From Caryophanon tenue (GTDB lineage: Bacteria; Bacillota; Bacilli; Bacillales_A; Planococcaceae): DNA of 64,000 nt. The notes below the pieces were generated by a model. That model saw nothing but the letters and a program-made list of their open reading frames with translations. It was not told where the DNA came from and did no database searches. Shown here one piece after another: positions 46,946-56,496 of the stretch (positions are counted from its first letter, which is position 1; every line of letters starts with the position of its first letter). The translations under genes and the position numbers were made by a program. Where the stretch lies: assembly GCF_001700315.1 (NCBI RefSeq), contig NZ_MASJ01000017.1, positions 1 to 64,000 on the forward strand. The letters are read 5' to 3'.

Positions 46946-48088
46946 ATGAATTTTGAACTGACAAAAGAACAGCAAATGATTAAACAAATGGTCCGTGAAT
47001 TCGCACAAGCTGAAATTGCACCACATGCAAGAGAATTAGATAAGACGCATGCATTTCGCAAAGAAAGCTTTGATAAAATGGCGGAACTAGGACTTTTTGG
47101 TATTCCATTCCCTGAAAAATATGGCGGCTCTGATGGCGGGACGATTGCATATGCGATTGCTGTAGAGGAAATTGGGCGCGCATGTGGCGGAACAGGTTTA
47201 TCGTATGCGGCTGCTGTGTCACTAGGTGCTACACCGTTTTTACATTTTGGAACGGAGCAGCAAAAGGAAGAATTTTTAGTACCAATGGTCGAAGGAAAAA
47301 CACTTGGATCATTTGGTTTAACAGAGCCAAATGCCGGCTCTGATGCGGGTGGAACACGCACAAAAGCGTATATAGACGGCGATGAGTGGGTCATTAACGG
47401 TGAAAAGTGTTGGATTACGAATGCAAGCTATGCACGCCAAGTTGTTGTTACAGCTGTCACTGGTCAGCGAGAAGACGGGAAAAACATCATTACAGCAATT
47501 ATTGTCCCAACCAATACACCAGGCGTAACGATTCGTAGCGACTATGAAAAGATGGGCGTACGTGCGTCGAATACATGTGAAATTGTGTTAGAAAATGTTC
47601 GTGTGCCACGTGCAAATGTGCTAGGAGACGAACAAAAAGGATTCGGGCAGTTTTTAAATACATTAGACGGCGGACGTATTTCGATTGCCGCCCTATCCGT
47701 AGGTATTGCGCAAGCTGCTTTTGATAAGGCGAGACAGTATGCAACGGAGCGAATTCAATTTGGTCAATCGATTTCGAAATTTCAAGCCATTCAATTTAAG
47801 CTCGCAAATATGGCGATGGAAATTGAATTAGCACGGAATATGGTGATGAAAGCAGCGTGGCTAAAAGATCATGATAAACCATTCAAGTTAGAAGCGGCAT
47901 ATGCGAAATTATTCGCTTCTGAAATGGGCTTCCGCACATGTAATGAAGCCATTCAAATTCATGGTGGCTATGGCTATATGGCGGAGTATGATGTCGAGCG
48001 TCATTTACGTGATATTAAATTAATGGAAATTGGCGAAGGCACATCTGAAATTCAGCGTGTCGTCATTGCGCGACAATTAGGCTTATAA
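46946..48088 (+). CDS. acyl-CoA dehydrogenase, probable isovaleryl-CoA dehydrogenase
   Basis: A 380-residue FAD enzyme, YngJ-like, introducing the first double bond in branched-chain acyl-CoA. FAD/substrate blocks are CGGTGLSYAAAVSLG, FGLTEPNAGSDAGG and CWITNASYA. The C-terminus has GGYGYMAEYDVERHLRD and EIGEGTSEIQRVVIARQ. Assignment to isovaleryl-CoA rests on the downstream methylcrotonyl-CoA pathway. Start at the ATG at 46946 with AAGGGGG upstream. First enzyme gene after the operator. Confidence 0.87.
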   Translation: MNFELTKEQQMIKQMVREFAQAEIAPHARELDKTHAFRKESFDKMAELGLFGIPFPEKYGGSDGGTIAYAIAVEEIGRACGGTGLSYAAAVSLGATPFLHFGTEQQKEEFLVPMVEGKTLGSFGLTEPNAGSDAGGTRTKAYIDGDEWVINGEKCWITNASYARQVVVTAVTGQREDGKNIITAIIVPTNTPGVTIRSDYEKMGVRASNTCEIVLENVRVPRANVLGDEQKGFGQFLNTLDGGRISIAALSVGIAQAAFDKARQYATERIQFGQSISKFQAIQFKLANMAMEIELARNMVMKAAWLKDHDKPFKLEAAYAKLFASEMGFRTCNEAIQIHGGYGYMAEYDVERHLRDIKLMEIGEGTSEIQRVVIARQLGL

Positions 48089-48100
48089 GGGGGATTTGAG

Positions 48101-49450
48101 ATGTTTCAAAAAATTTTAATTGCTAACCGTGGTGAAATTGCGCGACGCATTATAAGAACATGTCAAACACTCGGTATTGAAACAGTTACCATTTACAGCG
48201 AAGCGGATGCGGACAGTTTACATGTGCAAGAGGCGACAGAAAGCTATTGTGTAGGTCCTGCCCCGGTTGCGAAAAGCTATTTACAAATGGATGACATTAT
48301 AGCCATTGCGAAAAAAAGTGGTGCTGAAGCCGTTCATCCAGGCTATGGTTTATTATCTGAAAACGCACATTTTGCACAGGCAGTTGTCGATGCAGGGCTT
48401 GTGTTTATTGGACCACATGCAGATGTTATTGCGGCGATGGGCAGTAAAGTAGAAGCTCGAAAACGTATGGAGCAAGCGGGTATCCCGATTGTGCCAGGTG
48501 TAAATGAGGCGTTAGCAGATGCAGAAGAAGCGGTAGCAGTTGCTGCACGCTTTGGCTATCCAGTGATGTTAAAAGCTTCAGCAGGTGGCGGCGGTATTGG
48601 GATGCAACTCGTTCACGATGAACAAACATTGCGCGAGGCGTTTGATAGCAACCAAAAACGCGCGACCAACTTTTTTGGTGACGGTACGATGTTTATCGAA
48701 AAATTCATTGAAAATCCGCACCATATCGAAGTCCAAATTATCGCAGATGCATCTGGTCAAGTTGTGCCACTATTTGAACGGGAATGTTCGGTGCAACGAC
48801 GCAACCAGAAGGTCATTGAAGAAGCACCATCACCATTTATTTCCGCACATACCCGTGAGAAGATGCTTGATGCAGCAGTGAAAGCCGCCGCTTCAATTGG
48901 CTATACAAATGCTGGGACGATTGAATTTTTAGTCGATAGTGAACAGCAATTTTACTTTTTAGAGATGAATACACGCTTACAAGTAGAGCATCCGGTGACA
49001 GAAGAGATTACCGGTCTTGATTTAGTCGAGTGGCAGTTACGGATTGCGGCAGGGGAAAAGCTAGCCTTTACACGTGAGCAAGTCACACGTAACGGTCATG
49101 CGATTGAAGTGCGCATTTATGCAGAAAACCCAGTCACATTTTTCCCGTCACCGGGCACAATTACAGCGCTATCTTTACCGCAGGGTGAGGGGGTTCGCCA
49201 TGAAATTGCTGTACAAGCAGGTAGTGTCATGACACCATTTTATGACCCTATGCTTGCCAAAATGATTGTCACTGGCGCAGACCGCTATGATGCATGCGAA
49301 AAATTACTCGTCGCGTTAGCTAACTATAAAGTAGAAGGTATTCAGACGAATATTCCAATGCTCCTTCATATCGCTGCACATGAACAATTTAAAAATGGCC
49401 ATACAACAACGAAATTTGTCGAGCAGTATTATACACCAACATTAACATAA
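48101..49450 (+). CDS. methylcrotonyl-CoA carboxylase biotin carboxylase subunit
   Basis: A 449-residue ATP-grasp enzyme (AccC/YngH type) that carboxylates biotin on the carrier encoded next. The nucleotide loop is [11 protein letters not shown], with [18 protein letters not shown] and [20 protein letters not shown] as conserved biotin carboxylase blocks. It lacks a fused biotin domain; that function is the separate 70-residue protein downstream. Twelve bases after the dehydrogenase. Confidence 0.9.
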   Translation: MFQKILIANRGEIARRIIRTCQTLGIETVTIYSEADADSLHVQEATESYCVGPAPVAKSYLQMDDIIAIAKKSGAEAVHPGYGLLSENAHFAQAVVDAGLVFIGPHADVIAAMGSKVEARKRMEQAGIPIVPGVNEALADAEEAVAVAARFGYPVMLKASAGGGGIGMQLVHDEQTLREAFDSNQKRATNFFGDGTMFIEKFIENPHHIEVQIIADASGQVVPLFERECSVQRRNQKVIEEAPSPFISAHTREKMLDAAVKAAASIGYTNAGTIEFLVDSEQQFYFLEMNTRLQVEHPVTEEITGLDLVEWQLRIAAGEKLAFTREQVTRNGHAIEVRIYAENPVTFFPSPGTITALSLPQGEGVRHEIAVQAGSVMTPFYDPMLAKMIVTGADRYDACEKLLVALANYKVEGIQTNIPMLLHIAAHEQFKNGHTTTKFVEQYYTPTLT

Positions 49451-49466
49451 AAGGAGAGCGATCAAT

Positions 49467-49679
49467 ATGACAACAGTAAAAGCAACAATGGCAGGTACAG
49501 TATGGAAAGTATTAGTGACTGAGGGACAACATGTAACAGCAGGGGAAGATGTTGTGATTTTAGAGTCAATGAAAATGGAAATTCCAATCGCGGCAGAAAC
49601 AGACGGTATCGTGAAAAAAGTACTTGTAGCTGAAGGCGATTTTATTAATGTGGATGACAATTTAGTCGAGGTGGAATAA
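49467..49679 (+). CDS. free-standing biotin carboxyl carrier protein
   Basis: A 70-residue biotinyl domain, like B. subtilis YngHB. The biotinylated lysine is Lys36 in ESMKMEIP. It ends the usual beta-barrel with [13 protein letters not shown] and has no N-terminal extension. It shuttles CO2 between the biotin carboxylase and the carboxyltransferase of this operon. AAGGAGAGCG precedes the ATG. Confidence 0.92.
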   Translation: MTTVKATMAGTVWKVLVTEGQHVTAGEDVVILESMKMEIPIAAETDGIVKKVLVAEGDFINVDDNLVEVE

Positions 49680-49692
49680 AGGGGGCATTTAT

Positions 49693-50598
49693 ATGTATCC
49701 AGCGAGTGTACACATTAAGGAAGTGGGACCACGAGATGGTTTACAAAATGAAGCACAATTTATTCGAACGGCTGATAAAGTGGCACTTATTGACCGCTTA
49801 AGTGACACAGGGCTTGATTATATTGAGGTAACGAGTTTTGTGCATCCAACGTGGATTCCACAGCTTGCGGATGCAGTCGAGGTGTTACAACAGATTAAAC
49901 GTCGACATAATATAACGTATGCCGCGCTCGTACCCAATATGAAAGGCTTATACCGTGCACTTGAAGCAGACGTTGATGAGGTCAGTGTCTTTATGTCTGC
50001 AAGTGAAGGGCATAATCGTGCCAATATTAATAAGTCGATTGATAACACATTTCCGGTATTACAAGAAGTGGTTACAGAGGCACTTGCGGCAGGAAAGACG
50101 GTAAGAGGTTATATTTCCACCGTTATCGGGTGTCCGTATGATGGTAAAACATCACCGGAACAAGTCCGTTACGTAGCGGAGCATTTATTTGAAATGGGCG
50201 TTCAGCAATTATCGCTGGGGGATACGATAGGTGTTGGTGTACCAACAGATGTCGATGCATTACTGACGTATTTATTAGAGTATTACGAAGCGGAGCAATT
50301 TGCGATGCACTTTCATGATACACGTGGCACAGCACTAGCGAATGTTGTTGCCAGCTTATCACATGGAATCACAACATTTGATAGTGCGGTAGGTGGTATT
50401 GGTGGCTGTCCCTATGCACGCGGAGCTTCTGGGAATGTCGCGACCGAAGACTTAGTCTATTTACTTGAGCAAATGGGCATTGAAACAGGCATTGATTTAG
50501 GGAAAATGCAGCAAACAGGCTTATTTATGGAGCAATTACTACAAAAGGAACTGCCGTCAAAGCTGACAGCGGTCGCAAGGGGGGAGCAGCGTGACTAA
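49693..50598 (+). CDS. hydroxymethylglutaryl-CoA lyase
   Basis: A 301-residue TIM-barrel enzyme (YngG/MvaB type) that splits HMG-CoA into acetyl-CoA and acetoacetate. The metal-site start KEVGPRDGLQNE, GYISTVIGCPYDGKTSP, MHFHDTRGTALANV and GGIGGCPYARGASGNVATED with the catalytic Cys loop are all present. Its end overlaps the hydratase start by eight bases. Confidence 0.92.
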   Translation: MYPASVHIKEVGPRDGLQNEAQFIRTADKVALIDRLSDTGLDYIEVTSFVHPTWIPQLADAVEVLQQIKRRHNITYAALVPNMKGLYRALEADVDEVSVFMSASEGHNRANINKSIDNTFPVLQEVVTEALAAGKTVRGYISTVIGCPYDGKTSPEQVRYVAEHLFEMGVQQLSLGDTIGVGVPTDVDALLTYLLEYYEAEQFAMHFHDTRGTALANVVASLSHGITTFDSAVGGIGGCPYARGASGNVATEDLVYLLEQMGIETGIDLGKMQQTGLFMEQLLQKELPSKLTAVARGEQRD

Positions 50599-51367
50599 TG
50601 TACAACTTCATATTGAAGGGCATGTCGCAACGGTTACATTAATGCGTACGGCTTCTGCCAATGCTTTGTCTGTTCACTTATTAGACGAATTGTCACAATT
50701 GCTCACGACCGTTGCTACGCACGATGATATTTATGTAGTCGTGCTGACCGGGGATGGTGAGAAAGCATTTTGTGCCGGTGCAGATTTAAAAGAGCGACAG
50801 ACGATGAATGACACACAAGTAAAGCAAACGGTTGCCAAAATAGGTGCATTAATGACGCAAATTGAACAATTGCCACAGCCTGTCATTGCGGCAATAAATG
50901 GCGTAGCCTTTGGTGGCGGTCTAGAAATGGCACTTGCGAGTGATATTCGCGTTGCAGCAAAACATAGTAAGCTCGGCTTAACAGAGTCTTCGCTCGGTAT
51001 TATTCCAGGTGCGGGAGGGACACAGCGCCTACCGCGTTTAATCGGGATAGCACGCGCGAAAGAATTAATGTATACAGCGCGTCGTATTTCAGCCGATGAG
51101 GCGTATGCGTACGGTATTGTTGAATATGTCGTGCCATATGCAGAGTTACAAGTGTTTACGCAACAGCTTGCGCAAGAAATGGCGCGCAATGCACCGTTAT
51201 CATTACGTCAAATTAAACTAGCTGTCAATCAAGGCATGCAAACGGATTTGACAACAGGCTTAGCCATTGAAACATTAGCGTACAGCCGTACATTGTATTC
51301 TGAAGACCGCTTAGAAGGACTCGCGGCATTTCAAGAAAAGCGTGCACCACATTATAAAGGGCGATAA
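50591..51367 (+). CDS. enoyl-CoA hydratase, probable methylglutaconyl-CoA hydratase
   Basis: A 258-residue crotonase-fold enzyme (YngF-like). The oxyanion loop is AFCAGADLKER and AINGVAFGGGLEMALASDIR, and the catalytic region LGLTESSLGIIPGAGGTQRL keeps the Glu and the GAGGTQRL helix typical of AUH-type hydratases. The position between HMG-CoA lyase and the carboxyltransferase gives the assignment. Confidence 0.88.
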   Translation: MTNVQLHIEGHVATVTLMRTASANALSVHLLDELSQLLTTVATHDDIYVVVLTGDGEKAFCAGADLKERQTMNDTQVKQTVAKIGALMTQIEQLPQPVIAAINGVAFGGGLEMALASDIRVAAKHSKLGLTESSLGIIPGAGGTQRLPRLIGIARAKELMYTARRISADEAYAYGIVEYVVPYAELQVFTQQLAQEMARNAPLSLRQIKLAVNQGMQTDLTTGLAIETLAYSRTLYSEDRLEGLAAFQEKRAPHYKGR

Positions 51368-51381
51368 AGGGGACGATGATT

Positions 51382-52914
51382 ATGCAAGGTACAACGACAA
51401 CATATACGACATATCGTGGACAAATTGCGACAGGTGGTGCTCCGAAATACCACGACAAAAATGCGGCGCAAGGTAAACTCTTTGTACGTGACCGTTTAGC
51501 ACTCTTATTTGACGAGGGCATCTTAGCAGAGGACGGTGCGTTTGCCAATATTTTAGCAGGAAATTTACCAGCAGACGGCGTCGTAACGGGCATCGGTAAA
51601 ATTCATGGGCGTACCGTATGTGTCATGGCGAATGATTCAACCATTAAAGCGGGTTCTTGGGGCAAGCATACGGTCGAAAAAATTATTCGCATTCAAGAAA
51701 CAGCTGAAAAGCTCGGTGCACCGCTCTTATATTTAGTCGATTCAGCGGGCGCGCGCATTACCGATCAATTAGAGATGTTCCCAGGGCGTCGCGGCGCAGG
51801 ACGTATTTTTTACAATCAAGTGAAGCTATCAGGGCGTGTTCCACAGCTTTGTGTATTATTTGGCCCGTCTGCTGCAGGTGGGGCGTATATTCCAGCGTTT
51901 TGTGATGCGGTCATTATGGTAGAGGGGAATGCCTCGATGTATTTAGGTTCACCGCGTATGGCGGAGATGGTTATCGGTGAAAAAGTAACGCTCGAAGAAA
52001 TGGGCGGTGCTAAAATGCACTGTTCGGTCTCAGGATGCGGGGACGTGCTTGTACAAACGGAAGAAGAAGCGATTGCGTACGCACGCCATTATTTAAACTA
52101 TTTCCCTGATAATTATCAACAGAAGCCACAAATAACGGAACCGAAATTGCCAGCACACTTTGACAAAACGGTAGCGGAGATTATTCCGCACAATCAAAAC
52201 GCAGCCTTTAATATGTATGATGTCATTGACCGTATTATTGATGAAGGCTCTTGGTGTGAAATTAAAAAATTATTTGCCGCAGAGCTTATTACAGGGCTTG
52301 CTCGTATTAATGGTCAGGCAGTTGGGATTATTGCGAATCAGCCACGCGTAAAAGGTGGCGTTTTGTTCCATGATTCGGCTGATAAAGCGTCAAAATTTAT
52401 CTCTCTTTGTGATGCGTTCCATATTCCGTTACTGTTCTTAGCAGACGTACCAGGCTTTATGATTGGTACACAAGTAGAGAAGGCGGGCATTATTCGTCAT
52501 GGTGCAAAAATGATTTTTGCGATGAGTGAGGCCACAGTGCCAAAAGTGACCGTAATTGTACGCAAAGCATATGGCGCGGGCTTATATGCGATGGCAGGTC
52601 CAGCATTTGAACCGGACGTTTGCATTGCGTTAACCGGTGCGCAAATTGCGGTGATGGGACCAGAAGCGGCAGTCAACGCGGTCTATGCCAATAAAATTGC
52701 CGAGCTACCAAAAGAGGAGCAAGCGGCATTTATTGAGCAAAAGCGTGCTGAGTATCGCGAAGAAATTGATGTATATCGTTTAGCGTCGGAATTAATTATT
52801 GATGACGTTATCGAACCGAATGAACTACGTCAAACGCTCGAAGCACGCTTTGCGTTATATAAAAATAAAGAGATGACATTTACGGAGCGAAAGCACGGTG
52901 TACGCCCAGTATAG
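51382..52914 (+). CDS. methylcrotonyl-CoA carboxylase carboxyltransferase (beta) subunit
   Basis: A 510-residue two-crotonase-domain carboxyltransferase (YngE-like). It has LVDSAGARITDQLEMFPGRR, FGPSAAGGAYIPAFCD in the first half and DVPGFMIGTQVEKAGIIRHG plus VIVRKAYGAGLYAMAGPAFE in the second. Propionyl-CoA carboxylase is the closest alternative; the surrounding leucine pathway favours methylcrotonyl-CoA. I use the ATG at 51382, because the ATG at 51376 is too near AAAGGGG. Confidence 0.88.
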   Translation: MQGTTTTYTTYRGQIATGGAPKYHDKNAAQGKLFVRDRLALLFDEGILAEDGAFANILAGNLPADGVVTGIGKIHGRTVCVMANDSTIKAGSWGKHTVEKIIRIQETAEKLGAPLLYLVDSAGARITDQLEMFPGRRGAGRIFYNQVKLSGRVPQLCVLFGPSAAGGAYIPAFCDAVIMVEGNASMYLGSPRMAEMVIGEKVTLEEMGGAKMHCSVSGCGDVLVQTEEEAIAYARHYLNYFPDNYQQKPQITEPKLPAHFDKTVAEIIPHNQNAAFNMYDVIDRIIDEGSWCEIKKLFAAELITGLARINGQAVGIIANQPRVKGGVLFHDSADKASKFISLCDAFHIPLLFLADVPGFMIGTQVEKAGIIRHGAKMIFAMSEATVPKVTVIVRKAYGAGLYAMAGPAFEPDVCIALTGAQIAVMGPEAAVNAVYANKIAELPKEEQAAFIEQKRAEYREEIDVYRLASELIIDDVIEPNELRQTLEARFALYKNKEMTFTERKHGVRPV

Positions 52915-52930
52915 GAGGAGGTGCTGTTGA

Positions 52931-53632
52931 ATGGAAAAAGTATGGGAAAGCGCACAGGCAGCCGTCGCAGATATACAAGATGGGGTGACGTTACTTGTCG
53001 GGGGCTTCGGTTTAAGTGGCATTCCAACTTCATTAATTCAAGCTTTATACACAAAAGGTACAAAGCATTTACGTGTTGTCAGCAATAATTGTGGGACAGA
53101 TACAGCCGGGTTAGGTATTTTACTAGAGCGTCGTCAAATTGACCATGTGAGCGCTTCGTATGTCGGTGAAAATAAGCGCTTTGAACAGCAATTATTAAAT
53201 GGTGACATTGAAGTAGAGCTTATCCCACAAGGTACGCTTGCAGAACGTATTCGTGCAGGCGGCGCAGGCATTCCGGCATTTTATACGGCCACAGGTGTAG
53301 GTACACCGGTTGCTGAAGGGAAGCCGACTGCTGAATTTGATGGGAAAACGTATATACAAGAGCGTGCGATTACAGGCGATGTGGCATTTGTAAAAGCGTG
53401 GAAAGCAGATAAAATGGGCAATATCGTATTTCGCAAAACGGCACGTAATTTCAATCCAATTGTCGCGACTGCGGCGACATTGACAATTGTCGAAGTAGAG
53501 GAGCTTGTTGAAGTGGGCGAGCTAGATGCGGATCATATTCATGTACCAAGCATTTATGTCAATCGTATTATTGTGACCGAGCATCCCGATAAACAAATTG
53601 AGCGCCTGACGACAAGGGAGGCGACGATATGA
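52931..53632 (+). CDS. scoA: 3-oxoacid CoA-transferase subunit A
   Basis: A 233-residue alpha subunit of a succinyl-CoA:acetoacetate-type CoA transferase. [16 protein letters not shown] and [19 protein letters not shown] are family blocks, and [18 protein letters not shown] follows. It would activate the acetoacetate released by HMG-CoA lyase. The next gene overlaps its stop by four bases. Confidence 0.9.
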   Translation: MEKVWESAQAAVADIQDGVTLLVGGFGLSGIPTSLIQALYTKGTKHLRVVSNNCGTDTAGLGILLERRQIDHVSASYVGENKRFEQQLLNGDIEVELIPQGTLAERIRAGGAGIPAFYTATGVGTPVAEGKPTAEFDGKTYIQERAITGDVAFVKAWKADKMGNIVFRKTARNFNPIVATAATLTIVEVEELVEVGELDADHIHVPSIYVNRIIVTEHPDKQIERLTTREATI

Positions 53633-54261
53633 CACGTGAGCGCATTATTCAACGTGCACTTCAAGAAATCCAGCCGGGGATGTATGTCAATTTAGGAATT
53701 GGTATGCCAACATTGATTGCGAATGTATTGCCACATGATTTTGATGTTATGTTGCAGTCTGAAAATGGCTTACTCGGCATTGGACCGTACCCAACACACG
53801 ATGAAGTAGATGAGGATTTAATTAATGCAGGGAAAGAAACAGTAACCGCAAAACAAGGTGCAGCTTTCTTTGATAGTGCTACTTCATTTGCGATGATTCG
53901 CGGAGGGCATATTGACGTTGCTATTTTAGGTGGCATGGAAGTGTCGCAAACGGGTGATTTAGCCAACTGGATGATTCCCGGTAAAATGGTTAAAGGCATG
54001 GGCGGCGCGATGGATTTAGTACACGGTGCGAAGCATGTCGTTGTCATTATGGAGCATGTCAATAAACACGGGGAATCGAAAATAAAGCCGAGCTGTACAT
54101 TGCCATTAACAGGTAAACGGGTTGTGAACCGATTGATTACGGATTTAGCGGTATTTGATTTTACCGAAGAAGGCATGGTATTAATCGAAGTTGCCAATGG
54201 ACATACGATAGAAGACGTGCGTGCTAAAACAGATGCAGCATTTATCGAGCGAATAACATAA
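53629..54261 (+). CDS. scoB: 3-oxoacid CoA-transferase subunit B
   Basis: A 210-residue beta subunit carrying the catalytic glutamate in [12 protein letters not shown], near residue 45. [20 protein letters not shown] and [20 protein letters not shown] are conserved. Last gene of the operon before a strong terminator. B. subtilis keeps this enzyme apart from its yng operon; here it completes the conversion of leucine carbon to two acetyl-CoA-level units. Confidence 0.92.
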   Translation: MTRERIIQRALQEIQPGMYVNLGIGMPTLIANVLPHDFDVMLQSENGLLGIGPYPTHDEVDEDLINAGKETVTAKQGAAFFDSATSFAMIRGGHIDVAILGGMEVSQTGDLANWMIPGKMVKGMGGAMDLVHGAKHVVVIMEHVNKHGESKIKPSCTLPLTGKRVVNRLITDLAVFDFTEEGMVLIEVANGHTIEDVRAKTDAAFIERIT

Positions 54262-54306
54262 ATGCTAAAAAATCACATGTGTATGCGGCATGTGATTTTT
54301 TAGCAT
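54262..54306 (+). terminator. terminator of the leucine-degradation operon
   Basis: ATGCTAAAAAATCACATG pairs perfectly with CATGTGATTTTTTAGCAT across nine bases. Confidence 0.9.
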
Positions 54307-54577
54307 GATATTTCAACGTCTACAAATCATCAACAGCAATCGATTACAAATGTCGTTGCGAAAACAAAAGCGTTAGGGAGTAAGTAACAATGATTTAAAG
54401 TGTCAACAAAAGCCCGTCCAAATAGGCTTTGGGCGGCTTCTTTATGTTTATTTTCAACAGATAGCACCAACGATGCATTTGACGCTCGATTTTACGATAC
54501 GAAGAGTCAATTCTCTAGATAATAGATCATATTAACTATATAATGGGTGTATCTTTTTAATTAGTGGAGGGGTTTTA
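54307..54577. other. intergenic region with a possible gene scar
   Basis: Bases 54313-54390 read HQQQSITNVVAKTKALGSK to a TAA without any start codon, which looks like a leftover 3' end but is too short to name. A weak GC hairpin (AAAGCCCGTCC ... GGGCGGCTT) follows at about 54409-54441. The gpx promoter region occupies the rest. Confidence 0.35.
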
Positions 54578-55123
54578 ATGAGTATTTATAATTATTTAGT
54601 AGAGAAGCCAAATGGAGAAATTTTGTCGATGCAAACGTATCGTAATCAAGTGATGTTAATCGTCAATACAGCGAGTAAATGCCAATTTACATATCAGTAT
54701 GAAGATTTACAGAAGTTATATGAGAAGCTTTCGGATAAAGGGTTTGTCGTTTTATCATTTCCATGTAATCAGTTTGGGGAACAAAATCCAGAAAATAGTG
54801 AAACATCAGCGGCACAGTGTAAATTACAATACGGCGTAAGTTATCCAATCTTTGAAAAAGTAGAAGTGAATGGCGAAAAAACACACCCACTTTTTAATTA
54901 TTTAAAGCATGAAGTGGACTGCTCAGAATTTGCACGACATACGATGCAACAAAAAATGTTATTCGACCATATTCAGTCACATTATCCAGATTATTTAATT
55001 GGCCGTAACATTCGATGGAATTTCACAAAGTTTTTAGTGGACCGTCAAGGCAATGTCATTCAGCGTTTTGAGCCAGATGCATCAATGCTTGATATTGAAC
55101 AGGCAATTCAACAATTACTGTAA
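54578..55123 (+). CDS. glutathione peroxidase family thiol peroxidase
   Basis: A 181-residue GPx-type peroxidase, in Gram-positives usually thioredoxin-linked. The peroxidatic Cys35 is in NTASKCQFTYQYEDL; FPCNQFGEQNPE carries the Gln, and WNFTKFLVDRQGNV the Trp-Asn pair. The loop reads CQFT instead of the usual CGFT. It is about 20 residues longer than the common 160, through an insert near residues 105-130. GGAGGGG precedes the ATG. Confidence 0.9.
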   Translation: MSIYNYLVEKPNGEILSMQTYRNQVMLIVNTASKCQFTYQYEDLQKLYEKLSDKGFVVLSFPCNQFGEQNPENSETSAAQCKLQYGVSYPIFEKVEVNGEKTHPLFNYLKHEVDCSEFARHTMQQKMLFDHIQSHYPDYLIGRNIRWNFTKFLVDRQGNVIQRFEPDASMLDIEQAIQQLL

Positions 55124-55129
55124 AACTCA

Positions 55130-55158
55130 TTGACAATGATTATCAATTGCATTATGCT
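55130..55158 (+). promoter_or_regulatory. sigma-A promoter of the FmdE-like gene
   Basis: TTGACA (55130-55135) and TATGCT (55153-55158) have an exact 17-base spacer. The Fur site overlaps the -35. Confidence 0.7.
55131..55145. promoter_or_regulatory. Fur box of the FmdE-like gene
   Basis: TGACAATGATTATCA agrees with the Fur consensus TGATAATCATTATCA at 13 of 15 positions and covers the promoter -35 and spacer, a repressing position. Confidence 0.78.
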
Positions 55159-55208
55159 GAGACAGCAAGAATGAGCACAACTTAGAACAGAAAGCAGAGG
55201 CAATACAT

Positions 55209-55733
55209 ATGGTAGAACCAATTCGTATTTATGACAACGGAGATTTATTAGAAATTCATTTTGAACATATTGTGAATTATCACGGAAAAATGGCTTATAT
55301 GGCTGTCGGCGCAGGATACCGCGTTGTACAAGCAGCATTTGAAGCTCTATACGGTGAAGACATTCCAGACCGTGAAGATTTAACGGTTTTCTCAGCACAC
55401 GGTGGTCCAGGTTTCCGTGATGTGTTTGAATTTGTAACACGTTGTAAAACACGTGGTGTTTATACAGTAGACCCGGAATATCCAGTCGCACAATATGACC
55501 CGCACCGTCCAACAGGTTATGCGTATATTTTTACACGTAAAGACGGGAAAGCAGTAGAAGTATCATTAAAAGAAGATTATTTACCAGCAGAGTTTTATGA
55601 TTTTTTAAAAATTAGTCGTGAACGTGACTTAACAGCTGATGAGCGTGCATACTTTACAACGTTAAAAAATGATATGTGTGAAAAAGCGTTAAACACACCA
55701 CTTGAGCAATTCGTGGACGTGCGTTTCGTTTAA
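55209..55733 (+). CDS. FmdE-like (formylmethanofuran dehydrogenase subunit E family) protein, Fur-controlled
   Basis: A 174-residue soluble protein. NYHGKMAYMAVGAGYRVVQA resembles the HGH..G.alGyR start of the FmdE family, but the CPG cysteine is not conserved. A second block is FSAHGGPGFRDVFEFVTRCK. FmdE proteins outside methanogens are thought to bind metal; the single Cys in TRCK and several His could serve. Role unknown. AGAGG precedes the ATG. The Fur-box promoter suggests function under iron limitation. Followed by its own terminator. Confidence 0.6.
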   Translation: MVEPIRIYDNGDLLEIHFEHIVNYHGKMAYMAVGAGYRVVQAAFEALYGEDIPDREDLTVFSAHGGPGFRDVFEFVTRCKTRGVYTVDPEYPVAQYDPHRPTGYAYIFTRKDGKAVEVSLKEDYLPAEFYDFLKISRERDLTADERAYFTTLKNDMCEKALNTPLEQFVDVRFV

Positions 55734-55743
55734 TAGATCGAAA

Positions 55744-55781
55744 AACAGCCGTAGGGACATCGCCACGGCTGTTTTTTTTTA
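55744..55781 (+). terminator. terminator after the FmdE-like gene
   Basis: AACAGCCGT pairs with ACGGCTGTT, followed by a run of T. Bases 55782-55922 hold no gene. Confidence 0.82.
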
Positions 55782-55922
55782 TTGCTTGTGTATTCGTTTC
55801 GTCAATAATAATGTCTGAAATATATAATGGATTGTTACGGTCTAGTTGGATAATGTAACGTTTTACACGTTTGTCTATAGAAAGTATTGTTCATTTATGA
55901 TGTGTGTTTTTGTTATGTTACA

Positions 55923-56273
55923 TTAAGGTTTCTCTGTTTCATCGCCAGCTGTGACAATTTCTGTTTCCCAGCCGTTATACTGCGCCTCGTGCTGTTCACA
56001 CATGTGGAGTAAATGCTGTGTAACGGTATGAATATGCCCATCTGCTAATGCATCTGTTCGAGTAATCGCCAGCGTATATTCAGAAATAGCAGGGTCTTCA
56101 ATAAAATCAGCAATTGCAAACCCCTGCGCCAAAGCCTTCTCTTGAAATGCCTCAATGGTAGTCATGTCACGAAATAAAATAATATGCGTAATCGGTCTAG
56201 CAATGTGTAGCTGGTCTTGTTGTTCGCGTAACTGTGCAAGCAGTACGTCATTTTGTTTTGTGTAAGTATGCAT
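55923..56273 (-). CDS. RraB-family regulator-like protein
   Basis: A 116-residue small alpha/beta protein resembling RraB (ribonuclease E inhibitor B) proteins, with FQEKALAQGFAIADFIE and a central ITRTDAL strand. Firmicutes mostly lack RNase E, so inhibition of that enzyme is unlikely to be its job here; RNase Y/J-linked or another role is open. I start at 56273 because AAAAAGGAGC lies upstream; the longer frame starts in the leader. Confidence 0.6.
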   Translation of the reverse strand: MHTYTKQNDVLLAQLREQQDQLHIARPITHIILFRDMTTIEAFQEKALAQGFAIADFIEDPAISEYTLAITRTDALADGHIHTVTQHLLHMCEQHEAQYNGWETEIVTAGDETEKP

Positions 56274-56327
56274 TGTAAAAGCTCCTTTTTTACGTGAGTA
56301 TGGTTGTATATATACCCATCTCATCTA

Positions 56328-56440
56328 TAAAAAAACAACCGTTCTTGAAGGTGCGGTTGTTTAACGTTGTTGTTACGGATAATACCGGACCGAAGATTTC
56401 TTCAAGGAGGAGAGCAAAGAAAATCGTGTAGAAGTTTAAC
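56328..56440 (-). pseudogene. possible remnant of an aldehyde dehydrogenase gene
   Basis: The minus strand reads LLEEIFGPVLSVTTT without a start. EEIFGPVL is the aldehyde dehydrogenase family consensus block. Nothing else of the family surrounds it. A hairpin with T-run (AAACAACC...GGTTGTTT then T on the minus strand) lies at 56333-56361. The stretch is short, so chance cannot be excluded. Confidence 0.3.
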
Positions 56441-56496
56441 AAATAGAGGGTAAATCCGCTACAATAGATAGAGAAAGAAAAAAGGGAGAGAATACA

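Noticed and set aside
46960-47394. Long minus-strand frames inside the acyl-CoA dehydrogenase and other operon genes
   Set aside because: They are antisense shadows of well-supported enzymes with no ribosome binding sites.
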